From Arthrobacter sp. ISL-48 (GTDB lineage Bacteria; Actinomycetota; Actinomycetes; Actinomycetales; Micrococcaceae): a stretch of 64,000 nucleotides of DNA. The position numbers and the translations under genes are program-made. How positions within the stretch are numbered: position 1 is the stretch's first letter; every line of letters begins with the position of its first letter. This document shows, in pieces, positions 56,583 to 64,000 of the stretch. The notes under the pieces are model-generated. The model was not told where the DNA came from and ran no database searches. It saw only the letters and a list, made by a program, of their open reading frames with translations. The stretch spans positions 124,001 through 188,000 of the forward strand of contig NZ_JAGGPL010000003.1 in assembly GCF_018613805.1 (NCBI RefSeq), read 5' to 3'.

Positions 56583-58097
56583 CTATTTCACGTCCTCGTC
56601 GACCCAATCCATGGACTTGGTGACTGCCTTCTTCCACAGCCGCATCTGGCGGTCCTGCTCTGCCTGGTCCATCTTTGGTTCCCACCGCTTGTCCTCGGAC
56701 CAGTTAGCGGAGAGTTCCCCCAGGTCCTTCCAGAAGCCGACGGCGAGACCCGCGGCGTAGGCCGCACCCAGTGAGGTGGTTTCCACAACCTTGGGCCGGA
56801 TCACCGGAACACCAAGGATGTCCGCCTGGAACTGCATCAGGGCATCGTTAGCGACCATGCCGCCGTCGACCTTCAACTCTGTCAGCGGAACGCCTGAGTC
56901 TGCGTTGACCGCATCCAGCACCTCCCGCGTCTGGAACGCCGTGGCCTCAAGTGCTGCGCGGGCGATGTGGTTCTTGTTGACGAACCGGGTGAGGCCGACG
57001 ATGGCCCCGCGGGCGTCCGAGCGCCAGTACGGCGCAAACAGGCCGGAGAACGCCGGAACAATATACACGCCGCCGTTGTCCTTGACTGAGGCCGCCAATG
57101 ATTCCACCTCGGGTGCGCTGCTGATCATGCCCAGGTTGTCGCGCAGCCACTGGATCAGGGAACCAGTGACCGCGATGGAGCCTTCCAGCGCGTAGTGCGG
57201 TGCTGCGTCGCCCAGTTTGTACCCCACTGTGGTCAGCAGGCCGTTCTTGGAGTGGACGATTTCCTCACCGGTGTTGAAGATCAGGAAGCAGCCTGTCCCG
57301 TACGTATTCTTCGCTTCGCCGGTCTCGAACGCAGCCTGGCCGAAGGTCGCGGCCTGCTGGTCACCGAGGATGCCCGCCACGGGAACCTCGCGCAGCAGCT
57401 GCGAGGTGTGGACGGTCCCATAGACCTCCGAAGAGGACTTGATTGCGGGCATCATGCTGAGCGGCACTCCGAAGATCCCCAGGATCTCCTCGTCCCAGCT
57501 CAGGGTCTCCAGGTCCATGAACAGGGTGCGGGAGGCGTTGGTGACGTCCGTGACGTGCACGCCGCCGTCAACACCGCCCGTCAGGTTCCAGAGAACCCAT
57601 GCATCGGTATTGCCGAACACCAGGTCACCGGCTTCCGCTTTTGCCCGGGCGCCCTCGACGTTGTCCAGGATCCATTTGATCTTGGTGCCCGAGAAGTACG
57701 TGGCTAGCGGAAGGCCCACCTTCTGCTTGAACCGCTCCGGGCCGCCGTCCCTGGACAGCTCATCCACGATGTCCTGCGTCCGGGTGTCCTGCCACACGAT
57801 CGCGTTGTAGACGGCTTCACCTGTGGTCTTGTCCCACACGACGGCCGTTTCGCGCTGGTTGGTGATGCCGACGGCGGCAATATCGTGCCGGGTCAGGTTC
57901 GCCTTGGACAGGGCTGAGGCGATGACCTCACGGGTGTTGTTCCAGATCTCGGCGGGGTCGTGCTCCACCCAGCCTGCCTGCGGAAAGATCTGCTCATGCT
58001 CCATCTGGCCGGAGGACACGATGTTGCCGCTGTGGTCAAAGATGATGGCCCTGGAACTGGTGGTGCCCTGATCGATGGCGATTACGTACTGGTTCAT
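56583..58097 (-). CDS. glpK: Glycerol kinase
   Basis: GlpK phosphorylates glycerol to glycerol-3-phosphate. The 504-residue FGGY kinase has [15 protein letters not shown] at the start, [52 protein letters not shown] and [25 protein letters not shown]. Family length is normal. Third gene of the glpD-glpF-glpK order on the minus strand. Confidence 0.97.
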   Translation of the reverse strand: MNQYVIAIDQGTTSSRAIIFDHSGNIVSSGQMEHEQIFPQAGWVEHDPAEIWNNTREVIASALSKANLTRHDIAAVGITNQRETAVVWDKTTGEAVYNAIVWQDTRTQDIVDELSRDGGPERFKQKVGLPLATYFSGTKIKWILDNVEGARAKAEAGDLVFGNTDAWVLWNLTGGVDGGVHVTDVTNASRTLFMDLETLSWDEEILGIFGVPLSMMPAIKSSSEVYGTVHTSQLLREVPVAGILGDQQAATFGQAAFETGEAKNTYGTGCFLIFNTGEEIVHSKNGLLTTVGYKLGDAAPHYALEGSIAVTGSLIQWLRDNLGMISSAPEVESLAASVKDNGGVYIVPAFSGLFAPYWRSDARGAIVGLTRFVNKNHIARAALEATAFQTREVLDAVNADSGVPLTELKVDGGMVANDALMQFQADILGVPVIRPKVVETTSLGAAYAAGLAVGFWKDLGELSANWSEDKRWEPKMDQAEQDRQMRLWKKAVTKSMDWVDEDVK

Positions 58098-58148
58098 GAT
58101 GATGACGTCCTTGTCTGTATGCAGGGATGGTTGTTCGAAGAGGATCGG

Positions 58149-58901
58149 TCAGGAGGCGGCAGCTGCGGCGATGATGGGAACGATCCTGGCGACAACCCCG
58201 CCCAGGGCGCCACCAACGAGCGGACCGACCACAGGGATCCAGGAATAGCCCCAGTCGCTCGATCCCTTTCCCCTGATGGGAAGCAGGGCATGCGCGATCC
58301 GGGGGCCCAGGTCACGGGCCGGGTTAATGGCGTAGCCGGTCGGCCCACCGAGGGACACGCCGATGCCAACCACCAGCAGGGCAACCGCCAGCGGGCCCAG
58401 GCCGGAGGGTGTTCCACCGAAGGTCAGGATGACGAACACAAGGACAAAGGTGCCGATAACCTCGGTGGCCACGTTCCAGGGTGCGGAACGGATGGCCGGA
58501 CCGGTGGAGAAGACAGCCAGCTTGCTGGCGACCTCAGGCTCGGCGTCGAAGTGCTGCTTGTAGGCAGCCCAGCAGACCACCGCACCAAGAAACGCGCCCA
58601 GCAACTCGCCACCGAAATAGGTCAGCGTGGAGACTGCGTCGACGGGGACGCCCGTGGCATACTCGGCCTTGCCGTTAACCAGCAGGCCCAGCGTGACGGC
58701 CGGATTCAGGTGTGCACCGGACTTGGCGGCCACGAAAACACCCGCGAAGACGGCGATGCCCCATCCCCAGGTGACCATCAGGAATCCGCCACTGTTGCCT
58801 TTCGTCCCCCTCAGCGCAACGTTGGCCACGACGCCGCAACCCAGGAGGGTGAGCATCGCTGTTCCGAACACTTCGGAAAGGAATACAATTCCAAGAGACA
58901 T
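58149..58901 (-). CDS. glpF: MIP-family glycerol facilitator
   Basis: A 250-residue aquaglyceroporin with six helices and the two half-helix motifs SGAHLNPAVTLG and GYAINPARDLGPR (both NPA boxes intact). The Asp after the second NPAR is the glycerol-channel marker. It lets glycerol enter for GlpK. It lies 51 bases before glpK and about 95 after glpD. Confidence 0.95.
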   Translation of the reverse strand: MSLGIVFLSEVFGTAMLTLLGCGVVANVALRGTKGNSGGFLMVTWGWGIAVFAGVFVAAKSGAHLNPAVTLGLLVNGKAEYATGVPVDAVSTLTYFGGELLGAFLGAVVCWAAYKQHFDAEPEVASKLAVFSTGPAIRSAPWNVATEVIGTFVLVFVILTFGGTPSGLGPLAVALLVVGIGVSLGGPTGYAINPARDLGPRIAHALLPIRGKGSSDWGYSWIPVVGPLVGGALGGVVARIVPIIAAAAAS

Positions 58902-58928
58902 CTTTGACTCCTCTATTTTCTGTTGTCA

Positions 58929-58949
58929 GTCCTTCGCGGGTTGAAGGAC
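58929..58949 (-). terminator. Hairpin between glpD and glpF
   Basis: GTCCTTC (58929-58935) and GAAGGAC (58943-58949) form a 7-bp stem with a seven-base loop. It could attenuate readthrough from glpD or stabilise a processed end. No T tract follows. Confidence 0.4.
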
Positions 58950-58996
58950 CGTTTGGCCGGAAGCGCGTTGACGCCCCCGGCCGCCAGCCTGGTCCG

Positions 58997-60814
58997 CTAA
59001 ACGACCAGACTGTGGATCTGTACGCGGTGGAAGCGCTCGAGCACTTCCTGCGCGCGGTGGATTTCCGCAGCCTTGGCGGCCGCATCCCAGCCCAGTGGTG
59101 CGGCCAATACATCGGAAATCTCGTGAAGCAGTTCGCCAGTCACCAGGCCCCTGAACGCGAGAGAGGTCCGGCGGACCAGGACATCGATCAGATGCCCGAT
59201 CTGCTCGTGCCCCGCCATGAATTCCAGCTCACGGACGCTGAGTTCGCGGGTGGAGCGCAGGAGCCGGTCCGGGCCCGCGTCGAGGTAACTGATGACCTCC
59301 TCCGCCCGGGTACCGTAGCGGGTCAGGAGGACAGCGGTCCGGTCAGCATCCCGTCCGGCCGACATATGCGCCTTGATCCACTTCTGGACACCGGCCTCGT
59401 CCGCCGGGAAGCCGGCACCGCCGCCGATGGCGAGCTTCGCCGTCGAGACCTTCCGGGGCGTGCCAAGTTCGGCGAGGACGTCGTTTGTCATGTGCTCTGC
59501 CAGCGCCCGGAAGGTGGTCCATTTGCCGCCGACCAGGCTGAGTACGACGGCGGCGCCCGCTCCGGGTGCCCCGGCCAGGGGTGTGTGGCGCTCGATCCGG
59601 TAGTCGCGGGAGACGAATCCGGGCTGAGTCGCGTCGTGCCTGGGCAGCGGACGCACGCCGGAGAAGGTGTAGACAATCTGGTCCCGCTGCACGGTGATGG
59701 CGGGGAACACATGGCCGATCAGGTCAAAGAAGTAGTCGATTTCCTCGTCCGTGCAGACGGCGTCCTTGGACATGTCCGCGTCAACGTCGGTGGTGCCCAC
59801 CAGGACCCGGTCCCCCATGGGGTAGATCAGGACGATCCGGCCGTCCGTGTGTTCGAAGAAGATTTCCCTGCCCTGGCATGCCTCAAGGAGCCCGGGGTGG
59901 TCCAGGACGATGTGGGAGCCCTTGGTTCCGCCCATGAACGCTGATGCGGTGCCTAAGGCCTGGTTGGTGAGATCCACCCAGGCACCCGTGGTGTTGACGA
60001 TGACATCGGCGGTGAAATCGAACAGCTCACCGGTCAGCTCGTCGCGGAGCTGGACGGTGCTGCCTGTTCCGGTATTGGAAACGCCAGTCACCGATTGGAC
60101 CGACAGGTAGTTGCTGGCGCGGGCGGTGCCGCTCCCCGGTCCGGTGCCGTTCGCCTTGCCGGCCCTTTCGCCGTCCTGGAGGACATCGAGGGTGAGCCTT
60201 TCAGGATTGTGCACGGAGGCGTCGAAGTAGGTGGCCGCGTATTTGATGCCGGGGTGGAGCATCGGAAGTTCCACGAGTGCCCGTTTGCGGCCGGCGAACT
60301 TGTGCCGCGGCACGCTGCCGCCGTCCCGGGAGAACGAGTCGTACATGCTTAGGCCCAGCTTGATGAGGAAGGCGCCCCGTTCCTTGGGCTTGCCCTGCTG
60401 CTTGTGGGTCAGGAACCGCAGGGGCGCGGAGAGCACGCCGGAGAAGGTGCTGAAAATGGGGATGGTGGTCTGGAGTGGCTTCACATAATGCGGCGCGATG
60501 CGCAGCAGGCGGTTCCGCTCGACGACCGACTCCTGGACCAGGCGGAACTCGCCGTTCTCCAGGTAGCGGATTCCGCCGTGGATCATGTGGGACGAAGCAC
60601 CGCTGGCGCCCTGGCAGTAGTCTCCCCGTTCTACGAGGGCCACGTCCACTCCCTGCAGTGCGAGGTCGCGAAAAGTCCCCACGCCGTTGATTCCGCCACC
60701 GATAACCAACACCTTGGCGTGGGGGCGCCGCCGCAGGCCCTGCACTGAAGTGCGGGCCAAAGGCATGTGTGCTGAAGTGGCCCGATTATGGCCGGATGAA
60801 TCCTTGAGTCCCAA
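58997..60814 (-). CDS. glpD: Glycerol-3-phosphate dehydrogenase (FAD)
   Basis: GlpD oxidises glycerol-3-phosphate to dihydroxyacetone phosphate and reduces the quinone pool. The 605-residue membrane-associated flavoprotein has the FAD motif VLVIGGGINGVGTFRDLALQGVDVALVERGD, GASGASSHMIHGGIRYLENGEF, and a C-terminal DAO_C domain. TTG 60814, with GGGAG at good spacing, is used; ATG 60766 is an alternative. It is divergent from the SorC-type regulator. Confidence 0.95.
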   Translation of the reverse strand: MGLKDSSGHNRATSAHMPLARTSVQGLRRRPHAKVLVIGGGINGVGTFRDLALQGVDVALVERGDYCQGASGASSHMIHGGIRYLENGEFRLVQESVVERNRLLRIAPHYVKPLQTTIPIFSTFSGVLSAPLRFLTHKQQGKPKERGAFLIKLGLSMYDSFSRDGGSVPRHKFAGRKRALVELPMLHPGIKYAATYFDASVHNPERLTLDVLQDGERAGKANGTGPGSGTARASNYLSVQSVTGVSNTGTGSTVQLRDELTGELFDFTADVIVNTTGAWVDLTNQALGTASAFMGGTKGSHIVLDHPGLLEACQGREIFFEHTDGRIVLIYPMGDRVLVGTTDVDADMSKDAVCTDEEIDYFFDLIGHVFPAITVQRDQIVYTFSGVRPLPRHDATQPGFVSRDYRIERHTPLAGAPGAGAAVVLSLVGGKWTTFRALAEHMTNDVLAELGTPRKVSTAKLAIGGGAGFPADEAGVQKWIKAHMSAGRDADRTAVLLTRYGTRAEEVISYLDAGPDRLLRSTRELSVRELEFMAGHEQIGHLIDVLVRRTSLAFRGLVTGELLHEISDVLAAPLGWDAAAKAAEIHRAQEVLERFHRVQIHSLVV

Positions 60815-60913
60815 AACAACTCCCTTGGGTTTGGTCCTTTGCAGCCACCATTGCAGGTCAACCGCGGTTCTTCAACTATTCTTTGGAGTAATGGAAAATG
60901 GAGTCAAGCACTA

Positions 60914-60927
60914 TGCACAAACGTGCA
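60914..60927. promoter_or_regulatory. Candidate operator of the glycerol regulator
   Basis: TGCACAAACGTGCA is a perfect inverted repeat (TGCAC/GTGCA, four-base spacer) 14 bases upstream of the regulator start and about 100 bases upstream of the glpD start. Its place between divergent regulator and glpD suggests control of both. Confidence 0.45.
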
Positions 60928-60940
60928 AAAAGGATTCGCG

Positions 60941-61903
60941 ATGACACGCACCCGCCATTCAGACGCCCTTCGCGCTGCGCAGATGTATTACCTCCAGGAC
61001 CTGACCATGGACGCGATCGCGCGGGAGCTCAGGACGTCCCGCTCCACGGTCTCCAGGCTCCTTTCCTCGGCGCGCGATTCGGGGCTGGTGCAGATCCAGA
61101 TCCGCAATCCGCTGGATACGGGACCGGAGCTGGAAGGAATGATCCGGAGCCACTACAACGTGGATGTGCACGTTGTCCCCGTGCTGGAAACCCTGAACGA
61201 GGCGGAAACACTGGACCGCGTAGCGATTCAGGCCGCCCGCACTATCGGCCCGCTGGTGGACTCCAATGCGATCATCGGGGTGGCCTGGGGCTCGACGCTC
61301 AGCGCTGTCAGCCGGCACCTCACCCGGAAAATCACCCACGACAGTGTGATCGTGCAGCTCAACGGTGCCGGAAACATGCACACGACCGGCATTACGTACG
61401 CCAGTGACATCATGCGCCGCTTCGGGAGTGCCTACGGTGCGCGTGTTGAGCAGTTCCCCGTTCCCGCCTTCTTTGACCACGCAGCTACCAAGACCGCCAT
61501 GTGGAATGAGCGCAGCGTGCAACGGATCCTTGACCTCCAGGCGCGGATGAGCATTGCCATCTTCGGCGTGGGATCAGTCGACGCTGATTACCCCAGCCAT
61601 GTGTACGCCGGCGGCTACCTCGATGAAAGCGACCTGAACATCCTGGCCAATTCCGATGTGGTGGGGGACGTTGCCACGGTCTTTTTCCGGGGCGACGGTT
61701 CATCGGACGGCATCGTCCTGAACGAAAGATCAACGGGACCTGCCTTCGCGCAGCTGCGGGAAGTGCGGCGGCGGATCTGCGTGGTATCCGGCGCCTCCAA
61801 GATCAACGGCCTGCGCGGCGCGCTCACGGCAGGACTGGCAACGGACCTGATTCTCGACGAAGCTACCGCGCGCCGCCTGGTGAGCTTCAACGGCCGCTCC
61901 TGA
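60941..61903 (+). CDS. SorC/DeoR-type sugar-binding transcriptional regulator
   Basis: The 320-residue protein has an N-terminal helix-turn-helix (DALRAAQMYYLQDLTMDAIARELRTSRSTVSRLLSSARDSGLV, about 5-52) and a SorC effector domain (about 60-315: IGVAWGSTLSAVSRHL, VQLNGAGNMHTTGITYASDIMRRFG, FGVGSVDADYPSHVYAGGYL, ICVVSGASKINGLRGAL). ATG 60941 follows AAAAGGA; the open frame upstream is not coding. It is divergent from glpD, so a phosphorylated glycerol derivative is a likely effector. Confidence 0.88.
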   Translation: MTRTRHSDALRAAQMYYLQDLTMDAIARELRTSRSTVSRLLSSARDSGLVQIQIRNPLDTGPELEGMIRSHYNVDVHVVPVLETLNEAETLDRVAIQAARTIGPLVDSNAIIGVAWGSTLSAVSRHLTRKITHDSVIVQLNGAGNMHTTGITYASDIMRRFGSAYGARVEQFPVPAFFDHAATKTAMWNERSVQRILDLQARMSIAIFGVGSVDADYPSHVYAGGYLDESDLNILANSDVVGDVATVFFRGDGSSDGIVLNERSTGPAFAQLREVRRRICVVSGASKINGLRGALTAGLATDLILDEATARRLVSFNGRS

Positions 61904-61925
61904 CTCAGTGGGTAGAGTCGTTGGT

Positions 61926-62795
61926 ATGAAACTTTCACCCCGGCTCAGCCTGAACAACGGCGTGCTGATCGACCAGTTGGGCCTGGGACTGTACAAGGTT
62001 CCGGCAACGGAAGCTGCCGGGCTGGTTGTCATGGCGCTGGCCGCAGGGTACCGGCACTTCGACACGGCAGCGATGTACGGCAATGAAACCGGGGTTGCAC
62101 GTGGCATCAGCTCACTTTCCGGTTCCGACGGCGGCAGCGGCGGCTCGGGGGAATCCTCACCCGGGATGTCACGCGAGAACGTTTTTATCACCACAAAGGT
62201 CTGGAACGAGGACCAGGGGTATGACAGAACCCTCAGGGCTTTCGATACCTCCATGATTAACCTTGGCCTGGACTACGTGGACATGTATCTGATCCATTGG
62301 CCTTGCGCCAGGCGGGGGTTGTTCCTCGAAACGTACCGTGCCCTCGAAACGCTGTACCGCGAAGGGAAAGTGCGTGCCATCGGAGTCTGCAACTTCCAGC
62401 CCACGCATCTGGACCAGTTGCTACAGAAGGCCGAAGTGGTCCCGGCGGTGAACCAGATCGAACTGCATCCCTGGCTCCAGCAGGCTGAACTCAGGGAGAA
62501 ACACAAGGAGCTCGGCATCCGGACCGAGGCCTGGAGTCCGCTGGGGCGGGGACAGGTCCTGGCCGATCCGGTTGTCCAGGCCTGCGCTGCCGAACACCAC
62601 AGGACTCCCGCCCAGGTCATCCTGCGATGGCACATCCAGCTCGGTCATATCACCATCCCGAAGGCAAGTTCGGAGGCCCGGATCAGGGAAAACCTGGACA
62701 TCTTCGGGTTTGAGCTCTCGGACCGGGATATGGCCGCCCTCGCGGAGTTGGACCGTGGCCACCGATCCGGTTCCCACCCCGACAACGTCAATTAG
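61926..62795 (+). CDS. Aldo/keto reductase
   Basis: A 289-residue NADPH-dependent TIM-barrel reductase of the AKR5-like group. Tetrad residues appear in HFDTAAMYGNE (Asp, Tyr), TTKVW (Lys) and YLIHWP (His); the cofactor motif is IPKASSEARIRENLDIF. A Gly/Ser-rich insertion (SLSGSDGGSGGSGESS) lengthens the loop after the Tyr. ATG 61926 lies seven bases after TAGAGT (61913-61918), so it looks leaderless. Substrate unknown. Confidence 0.9.
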   Translation: MKLSPRLSLNNGVLIDQLGLGLYKVPATEAAGLVVMALAAGYRHFDTAAMYGNETGVARGISSLSGSDGGSGGSGESSPGMSRENVFITTKVWNEDQGYDRTLRAFDTSMINLGLDYVDMYLIHWPCARRGLFLETYRALETLYREGKVRAIGVCNFQPTHLDQLLQKAEVVPAVNQIELHPWLQQAELREKHKELGIRTEAWSPLGRGQVLADPVVQACAAEHHRTPAQVILRWHIQLGHITIPKASSEARIRENLDIFGFELSDRDMAALAELDRGHRSGSHPDNVN

Positions 62796-62805
62796 GACCA
62801 GGGTA

Positions 62806-63735
62806 ATGAAAACAGCGGACCCCCGACCTTCCACCACGCCCTCCTACTTCAGCCCGGAGCTTGCCGCACGGACCACGGCATCAGGCATCGAGCTCGGCGA
62901 CGGCAATGTGGCCTACTGGACGTACGAACCAGTCCGGGTGGTGCCGGAGACCCGAACGATCCTGGTCATCCACGGCTTCCGCGGCGACCACCACGGCCTG
63001 CTCAGGGTGGCCGACCAGCTTCCGGAGATGCGAATCATCATGCCTGACCTCCCTGGTTTCGGCAGCTCCGGCGCCTTTGCCTCAGGTCAGCACACAGTGG
63101 AGAACTATGGCCGGTTCATCGCCGATTTCATGGCGGCCTTGGGCCTCGGCGCGGACACTGTGCTGCTGGGCCACTCCTTCGGTTCGATCATCGCTGCCCA
63201 TTTCGTAGCAGCCAACCCCGGCGCCGTTACCCCGCTGATCCTCATCAATCCCATTGCCGCGCCCGCCCTTGAGGGCCCCAAGGGCATCATGACCAAGCTG
63301 GCCGTCCTCTATTATCGGCTCGCCGCCCGGCTTCCCCGCCGCCTGGGGCTGGCCCTGCTCCGGAGTCCGCTGATTGTCCGGGTGATGAGCGAGGCCATGG
63401 CCAAGACTGACGACAAGGAACTGCGCCGCTTCATCCATGGCCAGCACCATGCCTACTTCAGTGCGTTCGCCAACAGGGAAAGCCTGCTCGAATCGTTCAC
63501 GGCATCAGTGAGCGGGCATGTCGCCGAGGTGGCCGGAAAGCTCACGCTGCCGGTCCTGCTGGTTGCCGGTGAAAAAGACGAGATCGCCACCTTGCCGGAC
63601 CAGCACCGCCTGGCCACGCTGTTGCCGGAGGGAATGCTCCAGGTAATTCCCGGCGTCGGACACCTGATCCACTACGAAACGCCGGAGCAGGCCGCCGGCT
63701 TCATCCGCAGCTTCCTTAAGGACCACCCCGCGTGA
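62806..63735 (+). CDS. Alpha/beta hydrolase
   Basis: A 309-residue hydrolase with ILVIHGFRGDHHGLL, MPDLPGFGSSG, the nucleophile elbow LGHSFGSI (Ser about residue 125), acid in VAGEKDEI and the catalytic His in GVGHLIHYETPEQAAG. ATG 62806 starts ten bases after the aldo/keto reductase stop; an open frame inside the reductase gene is a shadow. Its TGA overlaps the next GTG. Substrate unknown. Confidence 0.88.
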   Translation: MKTADPRPSTTPSYFSPELAARTTASGIELGDGNVAYWTYEPVRVVPETRTILVIHGFRGDHHGLLRVADQLPEMRIIMPDLPGFGSSGAFASGQHTVENYGRFIADFMAALGLGADTVLLGHSFGSIIAAHFVAANPGAVTPLILINPIAAPALEGPKGIMTKLAVLYYRLAARLPRRLGLALLRSPLIVRVMSEAMAKTDDKELRRFIHGQHHAYFSAFANRESLLESFTASVSGHVAEVAGKLTLPVLLVAGEKDEIATLPDQHRLATLLPEGMLQVIPGVGHLIHYETPEQAAGFIRSFLKDHPA

Positions 63736-64000
63736 AAATAGTCATCGATGCCCGATTCACCCGGACCGACCACCACGACGGCATCAGCCGTTACGGGGCC
63801 AGCCTCATCGCGGCAACCGCCAGGATCGCTGACGTCTCCATGCTCATCAGCGACCCCCGCCAGCTGGAACTGCTGCCGGACGTCCCCTATACGCTCATCA
63901 ACAGCCCGCTCTCCCCCATGGAGCTGTTCGTGGCCCGCAAGGTGAACCCGCTCGGCGCGGACGTGGTGGTCTGTCCCATGCAGACCATGGGCAGCTGGGG
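63732..64000 (+). CDS. Glycosyltransferase (family 4-like), 3' end cut by window edge
   Basis: About 89 N-terminal residues are present. VKIVIDARFTRTDHHDGISRYGASLI is the first strand and glycine loop of a GT-B glycosyltransferase, and ADVVVCPMQTMG fits the next Rossmann elements. The GTG start overlaps the stop of the hydrolase gene (GTGA), so the two are cotranslated. Donor and acceptor cannot be told from this part. Confidence 0.75.
   Translation, partial: MKIVIDARFTRTDHHDGISRYGASLIAATARIADVSMLISDPRQLELLPDVPYTLINSPLSPMELFVARKVNPLGADVVVCPMQTMGSW

Overview
The window is GC-rich, densely coding DNA from a high-GC Gram-positive bacterium, most likely Arthrobacter or Pseudarthrobacter (Micrococcaceae). 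The evidence is: an actinobacterial respiratory supercomplex (ctaE-qcrCAB plus ctaC-ctaD-ctaF with the actinobacterial subunit IV); the block hrcA-dnaJ-rsmE / phoH-ybeY-CNNM-era / leuA-recO-uppS; DUF3043, DUF3097 and LCP proteins; frequent GTG and TTG starts; and many genes whose start codon lies 6-7 bases after a -10 hexamer, as expected of leaderless mRNAs. I see no tRNA, rRNA, CRISPR array, prophage or insertion sequence. The outermost genes, trpD on the left and a glycosyltransferase on the right, are cut by the window edges.

Layout. 1-5.3 kb: partial trpD and, divergently, ctaE-qcrC-qcrA-qcrB, closed by a 42-base palindromic terminator. 5.3-16.1 kb: a carbohydrate block with a DasR-like GntR regulator carrying a dre-type operator, a LacI regulator, a sugar ABC importer without its own ATPase, a TIM-barrel isomerase, a Gfo/Idh/MocA oxidoreductase, an exported GH30 glycosidase with two CBM6 modules, and an unknown lipoprotein. 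This block lies between the two halves of the respiratory gene set. 16.2-20.6 kb: a monooxygenase-fold protein, HPr, ctaF-ctaD-ctaC and erpA. 20.8-28.7 kb: M20 dipeptidase, DUF3043, pyrD, a hydrolase, uppS, recO and leuA. 29-34 kb: M13 metallopeptidase, a hipBA toxin-antitoxin pair and an LCP ligase. 34-43.6 kb: era, CNNM, ybeY, phoH, a GerMN lipoprotein, rsmE, dnaJ, hrcA and DUF3097. 43.7-56.4 kb: DUF4870, hemW, lepA, a PemK/MazF-like protein, rpsT, holA, comEC, comEA, degV and leuS. 56.6-64 kb: glycerol genes glpD-glpF-glpK with a divergent SorC-type regulator, an aldo/keto reductase, a hydrolase and the glycosyltransferase.

The most interesting signals are in leaders and operators. leuS is preceded by a complete-looking leucine attenuator: a leaderless eight-residue peptide MRAILLLS, then a hairpin with a T tract, then a six-codon mini-ORF whose stop overlaps the leuS start. 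leuA has a leader with a short uORF and an 11-bp long-range helix that fits the LEU element known upstream of actinobacterial leuA. The hipBA promoter holds four half-sites arranged with exact two-fold symmetry over the -35, -10 and start codon. Upstream of the GerMN lipoprotein are three 11-bp phased repeats like an OmpR-type response-regulator site. The GH30/ABC/oxidoreductase/isomerase cluster is the best candidate for a less-described pathway: it has the gene content expected for uptake and redox-assisted cleavage of a beta-glucan-derived glycoside.
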